Positions 1 to 8,588 of a stretch of DNA of 64,000 nucleotides are shown here, one piece after another; position 1 is the first letter of the stretch; each line of letters opens with the position of its first letter. Under the pieces are notes generated by a model. The model had not been told where the DNA came from, searched no databases, and saw nothing but the letters and a program-made list of their open reading frames with translations. The stretch covers positions 6,634,001-6,698,000 of the forward strand of contig BTRK01000003.1 in the NCBI GenBank assembly GCA_036245805.1. The letters are read 5' to 3'. The position numbers and the translations under genes were made by a program. The DNA comes from Pristionchus mayeri. Taxonomy: Eukaryota > Nematoda > Chromadorea > Rhabditida > Neodiplogasteridae.

Positions 1-904
1 TAGAAATACACTTCCTAGGGAGATTAAAGAGGTGCGGCTCCCAGGAGCCACGAAAATAAATACCTTCGGTCAGTGCTAAGCATGGTCATGGCTCGAAAAT
101 AGCCTAGTGATCTACCGTGGTCGCCATGCCGTCGGGAAATAAGCCATGTCGTCGGGAGAGAAGGTGGCCGGTCCCAAGGCCTCGCTACTCCACGACGACC
201 TCCAGTGTCCTTCTGTCCCCGTGTCCCCAAGACCGAAGACTGTGGTGTAGACTTGAACCCTTTATCGACAGGGAGGGGAGCACTGACTATCGGAAGGGAA
301 GAGAGAGAGAAGAATAGGAGATCTTGTGTGTGAGGTGATGCCCTTATAAAGGGACACTACAGGATGGGAGAAGGGAGAAGGGAGAGTGATCATTTACATA
401 ATCTAGAAGAGAGAAGAACATCGTCTCTTCCCGTCTAACGGCTTAGTGGACCTAGACGGGAAGAGTACTGGTGACAATATTTCCTATTCAGGATGTATTA
501 TGTCATCACCAGTTCCGGGAAAAATCTTAAAAACCCAAAAAACCCAAAATAATTTTAAAAAAACGACCATTTCCAAAAAAAGTTCCAACTTTTACCGTCA
601 CCAACGCAAGCAGTCTCTCACTTCCTTATCACCAGACAGTCATCATCACAAAAAATAATAAAATTGGAACGACTTATTTTAAAACATTATTTTATTGTTT
701 TCGCGTGATTCCGAATCAGAATCGATCCATATACAAATGAAATGCTTATGGAAAAAATGAAACCTCGATGAACACTGGTAAATCTGATTGGATCAATTAT
801 TTCTTTTTTATTGTTTAGAAGCCGTAATATGCACATAACAGACAAACAAGCAGAGCTAGCGATTATATGTAAATGAAACAATCGTGATTCAGCTGATCAC
901 AGTT
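1..904. other. Left flank, no supported gene; two short hairpins
   Basis: No open frame here has convincing family features. Two adjacent perfect hairpins are visible: a 13-base stem, 425-437 pairing with 453-465, and an 8-base stem, 467-474 pairing with 506-513. A TATA-like ttataaa lies near 346 in a purine-rich stretch. The block could be a remnant of a mobile element, but nothing identifies it. Confidence 0.4.
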
Positions 905-1163
905 CGTTTGTAGGAATTATAGACTCTACTTATGAATTATTACGTATGCTCATGAATTTGTTGTTATGATAGTTTTTACTTGTGTTCCGATCGAGGGCTC
1001 GATTGAGGACAACCCATTCTTGCAAACTATAGAGAATTGTAAGCACACGAATCCCCCTAGATTGCCTTCTCCAATACCGAACTTTATCCTTAGTCTTCTT
1101 TCGACCTAGTCCAAATAACGATATTTAATACTGTTAAATATTTAAAAATAAATCTCCATTTCT
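905..1163 (+). repeat. Left candidate terminal inverted repeat of the Maverick
   Basis: About 250 bases read here match the reverse complement of 11462-11740 at roughly 80-85 percent by eye. Shared landmarks are ggaattatagactct, cgattgagga and a long near-identical block around 1050-1075 (cacacgaatccccctagatt). The inner end is an AT-rich stretch, after which the left copy runs into a decayed copy of NYN-gene exon 12. An alternative is that both arms derive from a dispersed genomic repeat rather than from the transposon. Confidence 0.6.
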
Positions 1164-1215
1164 TCTCTCCTGAGTGCTGCCGCGAATAGAATGAGAGACA
1201 AATTGGACTGCAATC
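1157..1215 (-). pseudogene. Degenerate exon-12-like fragment of the NYN RNase family
   Basis: Read on the minus strand, this block resembles the donor side of exon 12 of the RNase gene (52323-52384). It has the same tctcctgagtgctgc-type sequence followed by cgaat, and a degraded acceptor side ending near ctgcaatc. The central part, including the His-Phe-Val-Val-Asp codons, is largely lost. It is the weakest of the dispersed copies. Confidence 0.4.
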
Positions 1216-2280
1216 ACACACTCTCTCTCTATTTCGAATCATCACACGCCGATCGGAGTAGTTTTGTGCACTAATCACGCATTTTCAAACTTCGTATTGA
1301 GATCTAGGCGGTTCAATGGATAAAATTGCTCGGTATTGCGCCTGTATGTACACTGTGTTTTGATAATCGATGAACATAATAGCAATGAACATAATAGCAA
1401 ACACTGATGAATGGTAACTTCTTAGGCTAGTGAAGCATCAATTCTACTGGTCCAATAACCAGCAACAATAAGATTTTCTACATTTCAACCGCCAGGAAGA
1501 ACGAGTACAGCGAATGACACCTGAGTTTTTTTAATGAATTTGATCAAACTTTCGCATTTTACTCATGTAAATGCGAATTTCTGACAAGACGCAAGATTCC
1601 CGCTAGTGCAGAACTACTTTCATTTGCAAGAGATGTAGTGGAACATAACGAGAGAGTTAGTAAAGTACATGGCTGTTCCCGGCCACTCGTATGATTAATA
1701 TCCCAAGAAATTTGTAGAAAACAATCTACGGAGCTATGACGAGGGACAAAAAATCATTAATTCGGAGCATTGACGAATCAATATTAAAGTCAACATTTCA
1801 ACTGCAGTATTCTTTTGCTCAAAGTCAGTTCTCATCAGATGGCGATCTACCTACAATACTCAACCCTTCTCAGCTCCCGAATTTCGATAGAGAGATGTCT
1901 GCCTACCGTAAGCAGTGCAGATTCTCCTCGGCCTGCGAGTTCTCCTCCAGCACCACTCAGCGCTCAACCACGAACCACATCTTAAGTGCAATAGAAAGGG
2001 AGGCGTACGGTAGGGTTACGGTAGGCACGTTTTTGATTTATCGGGTGGATACTTTAAGAGTAGAATAAGCTCCTAACAATCAACCATCCTTATATGGGCA
2101 TATACCGTAACCCTCTGGGACCCACCTACCATAACCCGCAAGTAGTGTGCGACCACTCTGGGAAATATCTACCCGCCTCTAGAGCACTTTAAATACTACC
2201 CCCCCCCCCCCCCGTTTTCTAGCCTAGAAAAATGCCTCGCTCAATATTGACCATTTATGCGCATTATTGATCTTTACATT
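1216..2280. other. Intergenic, no supported gene
   Basis: A 110-codon open frame at 1736-2068 (+) has no recognisable domain, biased composition or splice context, and I do not treat it as a gene. A 17-base C run lies near 2199-2215. Nothing else is identified. Confidence 0.4.
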
Positions 2281-2390
2281 ACCATACAGTACCATACAGT
2301 ACAATACAGTACCGTACAGTACCATACAGTACCGTACAGTACCATACAGTACCATACAGTACCGTACAGTACCGTACAGTACCGTACAGT
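2281..2390. repeat. 10-bp minisatellite, 11 units
   Basis: Eleven uninterrupted 10-base units of accatacagt alternate with accgtacagt (one unit is acaatacagt). They are followed by decayed aacataccat/aacataccgt units to about 2414. The units differ mostly at one position (A or G). The array lies just outside the leftmost Maverick gene. Confidence 0.95.
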
Positions 2391-2850
2391 AACATACCAT
2401 AACATACCGTAACCTTCGCTATGCATCGACAACTAGCTATTTTCACGCCATTTCAAATATTTAAATAATTGATCTTTCAACTCAAAGTAACGATGGGGAA
2501 TAGTATCATGTTGTCACAATAATGAGCAAATGACTACAGTAACCACGGAGCAATAGACATACAACCACATCTGAACATCGGTTCACACTCAAATGAGATT
2601 TATCTGTTCCATGAATGACTCATACCCAACAGTTGTTCATGTCTTTCAAACAACAGCTGACGCTCACTATGCCCCCATACTTGATCGATAATGACAGCTG
2701 ACGCCCCACACAGCTGCTATGCGCCTACGAGATATCCCCACACTCTCGCGTATTGCTTTCAGCGCTATTAGCGCGCGTTTCTGGCCATTTCTCTAAAGAC
2801 CCCAAATCTCAGTGTTTCTTCTCAAATTTATTTATCTCAACAAAGTACAT
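2391..2850. other. Non-coding interval before the first Maverick gene
   Basis: No gene is supported. The stretch contains two cagctgacgc repeats near 2652 and 2696 and is otherwise unremarkable. Confidence 0.4.
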
Positions 2851-3255
2851 TTACAGTTCATACTCATCAGTCGTAATCGGTATGCATTTGGGGTCACTAT
2901 TAAATAGGATATGAATTGAGAACTTATCATTATAGTTCACATCCCGACCACTCTGATTGATACAGTAAATGGAGTGTGTCACTTGAACTCCAACATTCGC
3001 TCGCCGATTGGCCCTGCTGACGAACATACCATTGTCATCGTCTGGGTCAAATGTGGGGTGAAGGATCATAATTGAGTAATAGGTTTCAGGGGTGAAAAGT
3101 TGGGTAATAGTATCCACGAATCTTTGAAGAGTTACTTCAAATGTAGTGCGCGGTTCACCGTTCAGCAACGGGTCGACAATTCGGAAACCTTCAAATACTA
3201 TCGCCCCGTTATAACGACGTTCTCTTTCATCTTCAGGTACCCCGACTCGAACCAT
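2851..3255 (-). CDS. Maverick-associated protein of unknown function, 134 aa
   Basis: An uninterrupted 134-codon frame starts at ATG 3255 and ends at a stop at 2851. The protein has no signal peptide or membrane segment. It contains mixed charged and aromatic segments, including the acidic run DPDDD and an Arg-rich stretch (SRANRRANV). No catalytic motif was recognised. It sits at the element edge, where many Mavericks place the start of PolB, and could be a leftover N-terminal piece of such a gene, but no polymerase motif supports that. A TAA lies a few codons upstream of the ATG in frame, so the ATG is the only evident start. Confidence 0.45.
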   Translation of the reverse strand: MVRVGVPEDERERRYNGAIVFEGFRIVDPLLNGEPRTTFEVTLQRFVDTITQLFTPETYYSIMILHPTFDPDDDNGMFVSRANRRANVGVQVTHSIYCINQSGRDVNYNDKFSIHILFNSDPKCIPITTDEYEL

Positions 3256-3534
3256 ATCAAATGAGTAATTTTGCCCTTAAATTTATTATTGATTTGCTCA
3301 TCTCTTACGTTTTAGTACCTTGCTCCAAACGATTACGCAGCGGTCATAGATTTCTGATTGAGATGGCATGAGGCAACCGTACACAATCGCTGTTTCTGTG
3401 AAAATGACCACAAAATAACACCGAAGGGCGGGGCAATCCCATTATATCCAATGACCTTACAACACTCTCGGTATAATGATTTATCGAAATTATGATTACA
3501 ACACAAATCAAGTAGACGATAAGGGTTACATGAA
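3256..3534. other. Gap between two leftward Maverick genes
   Basis: A 64-codon minus-strand frame (3344-3538) begins with a hydrophobic segment rich in Ile and Val and overlaps the downstream end of the neighbouring gene by 4 bases. It might encode a very small membrane protein, but length and composition alone do not establish it. Confidence 0.3.
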
Positions 3535-3885
3535 TCAAATGTAATGCTTTCTTTGAACTTGTCTGACAGCTCTCTTTCGTTTTCTCTTCCCGAGTCCAGT
3601 CAAATTACGCACTTGACTTCTGCTGTGTGTTTTCGCTGCCTCTTTGAGTGGGACGCCCTGCTTGACGTCAGAAACAATTCCCGTTAGCCCGCCCAGCACT
3701 GCTTTACCAATTGGACTATCCAAAAACTTTGGAATCGATCGCCAGATTGTTGAAACAATACTACCCAGCGACCCACCCCTTTGATATCTTTTCCCCTGAT
3801 AAAATGCAATTTCCCCACCCCCGTTCTGTGATCCCATTAGTTTCAACCAATCTTCTTTATCTGGCTCAAAATACGTATACTTCAT
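3535..3885 (-). CDS. Small basic virion-peptide-like protein of the Maverick
   Basis: From ATG 3885 to the stop at 3535 the frame encodes about 116 aa. The order of segments is a short N-terminal region, a Gly-rich motif (FYQGKRYQRGGSLGS), an amphipathic or hydrophobic stretch around SPIGKAVLGGLTGIV, and a strongly basic C-terminus (GKRKRKRAVRQVQRK). This arrangement resembles the short adenovirus pX/pVI-like proteins seen in Mavericks and adintoviruses, proposed to act on DNA condensation or membrane penetration. The frame continues open upstream into the broken penton-like gene, so it may have been fused to it by a deletion. Assignment rests on composition and position, not on a proven homology. 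Confidence 0.5.
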   Translation of the reverse strand: MKYTYFEPDKEDWLKLMGSQNGGGEIAFYQGKRYQRGGSLGSIVSTIWRSIPKFLDSPIGKAVLGGLTGIVSDVKQGVPLKEAAKTHSRSQVRNLTGLGKRKRKRAVRQVQRKHYI

Positions 3886-5258
3886 GGTAATACAACCGCT
3901 CAACAGTAATGAAAAATAACAGAATGAAAAATAACAAAATTGAGTAACTTGCAATGTCACTGTAAACGTACAGCGTACTTGAACCAATTTGCGGGGTGGT
4001 GAGTATGAACTCCAGGATGATTCAGTAATAACTTCTCTGTCAAAACCAAGCAAAAAACTCACCCCCTTTGAGAGAACAAGCTTGCGTACAATTGCGCTGT
4101 TTAGGTCAATTTTTACCAGCTTGTGCAAAGAGCTATGACTAATCAGAACAGTATGTTTTCCGTCTTTAACATATTGGTCAAGAGGGATATGGTCGACAAA
4201 CTCTCCCGTTTTATTGTCTGGCCCTTGCTCAGTTGGCTCAACATCCCGCTCGTCGAGCAACTCTGGTTGTGGTGCTGGCTCAGGATGGGGTTTTGGTTTT
4301 GGTTTTGGCTTTGATTTTGGCTTTGGTTTTGGCTCAACATAATAGATCAACTCTGGCTGTGCCTCTGCTGGTGGCTGTGTTTTTGGCTCAGTAGGAATTG
4401 GCTCAACATGATCAATCAGCTCTGCCTGTGGCTCAGGCTGTGCCTCTGGGTGTTGATGTGCCTGTGGCTCTGGCTGTGGATTTGGTTCTGGCTTTGGCTG
4501 TGTTTTTGGATCCGTAGAAATTGGCGCTGATGTGGTTCTGGTGGTGGTTGTTCTTTTTGCACAGTTGGAATTGGCTCAACATGATCAATCAACTCTGGCT
4601 GTGGTTGTGGCTGTGGCTTTGACTGCGCCTGTGGTTGTTGTTCTGGTTTAGCCGACTCGTCTGTTTTCTCCCCCTTTTCGTCTTTTTTCTTCTTCTTATC
4701 AGCCCCCGTTTTACCTGCTTTATCCGTCTTCTTCTTCTTGTTCGGTGGTCCCTTTGCCATTGGTTCGTTAAATATTGCGTGCAATTCGACCTCGGGTATG
4801 GGCTTAATAGTGGTGACAACAGTGGTGAAGGGTTTCACCTCTTCTACAGCATCTACTTTAACTTCTGGGTAAACACCCGTGAGTTCATCATCGTCGATTA
4901 GCTCTCTTTTACGACGCTTTTTGTCAGCTTGTTCATCTGAACGTTCTGCTGGTAGACTTGCAATTTTCGCAATCTCATTTGCCATGGCTGCAATAATGGC
5001 TAGTGGCGATTCGTAGTTGCCAGCGCGAAGAGTAAGCGTTCCTTTTGTTCCATCTCTAAGATGGACCTCAAAGGCTAGGTCGTTGGGTACGGTGTCGGAG
5101 CTGTTCACAAAGATGAGCTCTGCTAGTCCAACTTACCAATCCCCCAAGAGATGGAGCGGGGTGGGCAATTGTGTCTCCCAACTACTAATGCTGTTGTTAT
5201 GCCCGGACACATTTGAGGGCAGGGTAAGATTGTACTCGTCAGACTCTGCGATTGACAT
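3886..5258 (-). pseudogene. Penton/minor-capsid-like gene, broken
   Basis: The reading frame starts at ATG 5258 (residues MSIAESDEYNLTLPSN) and shows features of the Maverick penton/minor-capsid family: an LTLPSN-type start, then an LP-PL-L-G-W block, then VGLAELI and a GTLTLRAGNY segment. An in-frame TAA at 5133-5135 (codon 42) interrupts it inside the conserved block. Translation is open again from there to 4416, passing a basic patch and long Lys/Pro/Gln-rich low-complexity repeats. It then continues in a different frame from 4350 with a VSFLLGF motif typical of the family. The region after this motif is short compared with intact homologues, suggesting a deletion. The repeat ELIDHVEPIP recurs at 4565-4600 and 4395-4430, indicating minisatellite expansion inside the gene, the likely cause of the frame change. 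Confidence 0.6.
4260..4640 (-). repeat. Pro-Lys/Pro-Gln coding minisatellite within the penton-like gene
   Basis: On the plus strand this is a run of ggctctggctgtgg / ttttggttttggc units (coding KPKPQP, SKPKPK on the minus strand). It includes two near-identical blocks, 4395-4430 and 4565-4600, both reading ggaattggctcaacatgatc, and a third diverged copy at 4330-4356. The unit count explains the loss of a common frame between 4350 and 4416. Confidence 0.8.
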
Positions 5259-5418
5259 TAAGTGGGAAGGGGATGATGAGTGCTAGGCAGGTCGTAAAAA
5301 CGTTGAGCCAAGTATCAAAGTATTGAGTGGAACCAATCGTAAGATTGACTGCAGCGACAAGTATCACAATAATGAGAATAACAACCTGAGCAATGAAAAC
5401 TGACCGCTCGTGGTTCAT
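5239..5418 (-). CDS. Small single-span membrane protein of the Maverick, about 59 aa
   Basis: This frame runs from ATG 5418 to a TGA at 5239-5241. The protein begins MNHERSVF, then has a 19-residue hydrophobic helix (AQVVILIIVILVAAVNLTI), then a short aromatic segment and a second mildly hydrophobic stretch ending in Pro. Its stop overlaps the start of the penton-like gene (ATG 5258) by 20 bases. It lies head-to-head with the ATPase, with 40 bases between the two starts. Small membrane proteins in this position occur in other Mavericks; the function is unknown. Confidence 0.6.
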   Translation of the reverse strand: MNHERSVFIAQVVILIIVILVAAVNLTIGSTQYFDTWLNVFTTCLALIIPFPLNVNRRV

Positions 5419-5458
5419 GCACTTGATGCAAATGGCCTCATTTTAACTGTTTGCATCA

Positions 5459-6144
5459 ATGGAGGAGTGTGGCTTTAAAATTCGTGTTCCGGCAACAATG
5501 ATGATTACTGGCAGTACGGAGTCGGGTAAGAGTGAGTGGCTACTTCGGCTAATCGATAACGCTAATCTACTACTGGATAAACCCCTACCAAAAGTGCTAT
5601 GGTGCTTTGGCATTTCAACAGAGCGACACATAGAACTTGCACAAGACAATCGATTCATTCTACACAAGGGTCTACTCGATCAAATTTACGACAACTATGG
5701 ACCGGGGTGTATGTGTGTGCTTGACGATCTGAGCTAAAACAAGATCCAATTCTGTTTGCAAACCTATACACGCGCATCTCGCATCATCGCTCCATCTCGG
5801 TCGTATCAATTATCCAAAATCTGTTCAGTGTACCGCGCACTGCCCGACTCAACTCCAACTACATTTGCATTCTCAAAACAACAAGTGACCTAAACTTTCT
5901 ATATACTCTCGGTAGACAGATTTTCCCAAAGGACAAGTTCAAGACGTTTGTTGAAGCGTACGAAGACGCGACCAAGGAACCATTTGGCTATATTCTGCTG
6001 GATCTACACGCACAGAGCGATGATCGGTGCCGAATTCTAACCGATATCTTCAGCGGGTGCCCGACGGTGTACATGCCAAAGACTAAAGACATCGGAATTG
6101 ACGCGGGGGGGGGACCTGGGGGGGGGGACCCTAGGGGACCCTAG
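5459..6144 (+). pseudogene. FtsK/HerA-type genome-packaging ATPase, frameshifted
   Basis: The frame opens at ATG 5459. The Walker A motif GSTESGKS lies at residues 19-26, and an IYDNYGPGCMCVLDDL segment holds the Walker B Asp pair. A TAA at 5735-5737 ends the first frame directly after Walker B. The rest of the domain continues one frame over from about 5743 to a TAG near 6142. That part includes a QNLFSVPRTARLNSNY segment typical of the packaging-ATPase sensor region and a YTLGRQIFP segment. The product would power DNA entry into the capsid. One indel and a stop next to each other make this copy non-functional unless repaired by splicing or recoding. It is divergent to the small membrane protein and heads the rightward block. 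Confidence 0.85.
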
Positions 6145-6260
6145 GCTTGTACCCCCACTTCTTTTTCACCATTTGTCCCATCAACCAAGTTGTATGTTCC
6201 CCCCCTTTTTTCCCCCTTCTCCCCCCCCCCCTTCTCCCCCCCCCCTTTTCCCCCATTTGC
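6103..6260. repeat. G-run followed by C-run tract
   Basis: Between 6103 and 6150 lie long G runs with ggaccctagg interruptions. From 6199 to 6254 lies a nearly pure pyrimidine tract (ccccccttctcccc units). The tract begins inside the 3' end of the ATPase frame and ends just before the start of the next gene. G-quadruplex, i-motif or triplex structure is possible, and length errors in sequencing are likely here. Confidence 0.85.
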
Positions 6261-6291
6261 CTGTGTAACAACAACAACATCATTTTTTATC

Positions 6292-6618
6292 ATGTTTATC
6301 GGGCAATCAATACAGACTGACACGGAGAACCTGGTTGTGTACATAGATACGAACGTCCTCAATCTCGCGAACAATAAACTCGCAAATGTCTCGGGGCTGG
6401 AAAGTGTGCAATTCTGCAGAGAACAGCTCGACAATATCAAGAAGTCGAGTAATGGAGATGTCGCCAAAGATGTGAATGATCAGCTGGAGAAGTTGTGCGA
6501 ATCCATCGCGGTTACGTGGGTTGAATTTAGCAGCATCAGTAGAGTGAGTCATGACCCGACCGCTCAATACCATACAATGCAAGTAATACTGACTTCATTC
6601 GACCAAGTTCAGTTGTAA
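6292..6618 (+). CDS. Maverick protein of unknown function, 108 aa
   Basis: I take ATG 6292 (MFIGQSIQTDTENLVV) as start. The frame is open further upstream, but that part only translates the pyrimidine tract into Pro/Phe. The protein is mostly hydrophilic with mixed alpha/beta character and no membrane span, and the middle (REQLDNIKKSSNGDVAKDVN) may be helical. Its stop codon TAA (6616-6618) shares a base with the ATG of the next gene (TAATG), so the two are probably expressed together. No family was recognised. Confidence 0.5.
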   Translation: MFIGQSIQTDTENLVVYIDTNVLNLANNKLANVSGLESVQFCREQLDNIKKSSNGDVAKDVNDQLEKLCESIAVTWVEFSSISRVSHDPTAQYHTMQVILTSFDQVQL

Positions 6619-7352
6619 TGTTTGGTTGTGTGCTTTTTACTCTAATTTATATGCTAAATAAATGTGTTATGACTGCACCATATCCCCCGCACGAACGAGT
6701 TAGACGCGCAAGTGATGGACAACTTGCTAGATACGTCGTTTTCAACAATGATTCACTTTACTGAAATGGGGGATACAAGGGACAAGTGCCCGAGCATGAC
6801 CACATTGACATCATTTCGCCATATCAGGGCTATTTCACAGCTCTAAACGAGCTTTTTCACTACTTTATGGGTATAGACCCGACTAAAATTGCAGAAAATG
6901 TCACTTGTTTCTCGTATGACTGGCTTACCGATCGGCTGTACTGGAATCAGGGGTTGGATGTTATGAGTTGGGATGGGCCCGTTAGCAGGATGGACGAAGA
7001 CTGCTCACTGCTAGAGTACACAGATGCAAGACTAATTTATCTGTCAAAGAGTGGAAATGTGTTTGTGGATGGACGCGTGCTCTACCGCAACATGACCACC
7101 ATCCCTCTTATTCCTAAAAGACACAATGTACCATTTCTAGTGCTAGTACTTCTTCTTCTCCCGTGTTCTCTGTTGTGTTTCTTTAAAAGATGTTTGGTTC
7201 AGCACGTATCTGTGCTCATTCTTAACATTTGCAGTGACAGAGAGCGGTCATGTTTAACATTGCCGATAATACCAATAAATCGATTCCCCAAGAAATTGAT
7301 TTTTTCAAAGCTCCCATTACCTCTGTGGGGATTGAGAATAGCCGGGTGGTAG
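6618..7352 (+). pseudogene. Membrane glycoprotein-like gene with LDLR class-B-like motifs, interrupted
   Basis: ATG 6618 starts a hydrophobic signal-peptide-like leader (MFGCVLFTLIYMLNKCVM). A TGA at 6762-6764 (codon 49) breaks the frame right after NNDSLY. The frame then stays open to 7352. A second motif, YDWLTDRLYWNQGLDVMSWD (about residues 100-119), strongly resembles the YWTD repeat of LDL-receptor class B beta-propellers, as also found in ROS-type receptors. A hydrophobic helix (NVPFLVLVLLLLPCSLLCFF, about residues 170-189) is followed by basic residues, giving a type I membrane topology. The last 100 bases overlap the capsid gene. The product may have been an envelope or host-interaction protein; that role is inference only. 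Confidence 0.5.
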
Positions 7353-8554
7353 AAGTCTCAAGCAGTAACAGTGTACAGACGGTTCCATACGAATTCCGCA
7401 TCAACAATACAAAAAATTTCATTGATCTCCAGCGCAGTTATCTACTTGTGAGATGCGCTATTTGTGATGAAAATGGGAAAAAGATCACCGACGCCACTGT
7501 GGACGACTATGCCCCCATCAACCTGTTTGGGCAGACAATGTTCCGTCAGGTTCAAGTGTTCATCTCGGGCATTCAAGTGTACGAAAGTGGGGTGCTCTAC
7601 CCATACCGCGCTTACACTCAGTCCGTCTTCTCAAACACTCCAGACTTCAAGCGTACACAGCTCTCAATGGCTGGGTATACTGAGGAGACGGATCTGTCTA
7701 ACGCCCTAGACCCCGGGTACAAGCTGCGCTGCGACTGGGCAGACCACAGTAGCACCATGGAATTTATTGCCCCAATTTGCGCCGATCTTTTCCAGCAACC
7801 CCGTGCTTTGATCCCCTATATCGATTTCCGCCTCGTACTCCACCCATCTTCTGATACTTTTCGAGTAGAACAGCGTGTTGGTGTTCTGAAAAAATATACA
7901 GTGGTTGTCGAAGACATGGTGTTCATGTCCAGACAGATTAGCTGTCACGATGCGACCATGCTCGTCGTTGACTCTATGCTGCGTGAGCGCAAATCACTCA
8001 CATACCCGCTAAGCAATGTAGAAATGGGCTCATTCTTCATTTCCCCCGGTAGAACACACGCGCCAGATCATAAACTCTACACCGCCGCCACACCCCGACG
8101 TCTGTTCTGTGGTTTTGTGGGCGCAAAGAACTTTAACGGCACTACCGACACAAACCCCTTTGATTTTAAGCCGTATAATGTGTCGGAAATCTTTCTTGAC
8201 ATGGGATCCGAATCACTCCCACTCAGAAGTTGGAACCTAAACTTTGGTGATAACAAGTGTGCTCGCGCGTTTCTAGCACTTCAAGAGTCCATTGGTTTCC
8301 CACGAAGTGGGGAAAGCAACGGGATTACGCTCAAGAATTTCAAAGACGGCTTTACTCTATTCGGATTTGACATTGCACCCAGCGCACAAGACTCTGAGAT
8401 GATGGATCTAATGAGAATGGGAGAGACAAGTCTGCGTATCACGTTTTCGACTGGAGTGCCCACTGGTGGAATCTACTGTATTGTGTTTGCAGAGTTCAGT
8501 TCGGAACTTGGTATTACTCATGATCGTATGCCGATTGTTGATAGCATCATGTAA
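7250..8554 (+). CDS. Double-jelly-roll major capsid protein of the Maverick
   Basis: An intact 434-aa frame starts at ATG 7250 (MFNIADNTNKSIPQEIDFF) and ends at TAA 8552-8554. It has the features of the Maverick/adintovirus hexon-like capsid protein. These include an early DFFKAPITSVGIENSR-type segment, a beta-rich region with RSYLLVRC and YAPINLFGQTMFRQVQVFI, a central YIDFRLVLHP strand, and a C-terminal FAEFSSELGITHDRMPI. The predicted role is the capsomer of an icosahedral virion. It follows the glycoprotein-like gene with overlap and converges on the integrase with only 24 bases between stops. There are no lesions, in contrast with its neighbours. Confidence 0.85.
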   Translation: MFNIADNTNKSIPQEIDFFKAPITSVGIENSRVVEVSSSNSVQTVPYEFRINNTKNFIDLQRSYLLVRCAICDENGKKITDATVDDYAPINLFGQTMFRQVQVFISGIQVYESGVLYPYRAYTQSVFSNTPDFKRTQLSMAGYTEETDLSNALDPGYKLRCDWADHSSTMEFIAPICADLFQQPRALIPYIDFRLVLHPSSDTFRVEQRVGVLKKYTVVVEDMVFMSRQISCHDATMLVVDSMLRERKSLTYPLSNVEMGSFFISPGRTHAPDHKLYTAATPRRLFCGFVGAKNFNGTTDTNPFDFKPYNVSEIFLDMGSESLPLRSWNLNFGDNKCARAFLALQESIGFPRSGESNGITLKNFKDGFTLFGFDIAPSAQDSEMMDLMRMGETSLRITFSTGVPTGGIYCIVFAEFSSELGITHDRMPIVDSIM

Positions 8555-8572
8555 TTGTACACAGTATATGGG

Positions 8573-8588
8573 AATAAATCAGTTTATT
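8573..8588. terminator. Back-to-back polyadenylation signals between capsid and integrase
   Basis: AATAAA at 8573-8578 on the plus strand lies 18 bases after the capsid stop. A minus-strand AATAAA (plus tttatt, 8583-8588) sits inside the final codons of the integrase. The two convergent transcripts therefore overlap at their ends. Confidence 0.55.

Noticed and set aside
1736..2068. 110-codon frame
   Set aside because: No domain, no conserved neighbour, and composition like the non-coding surroundings.
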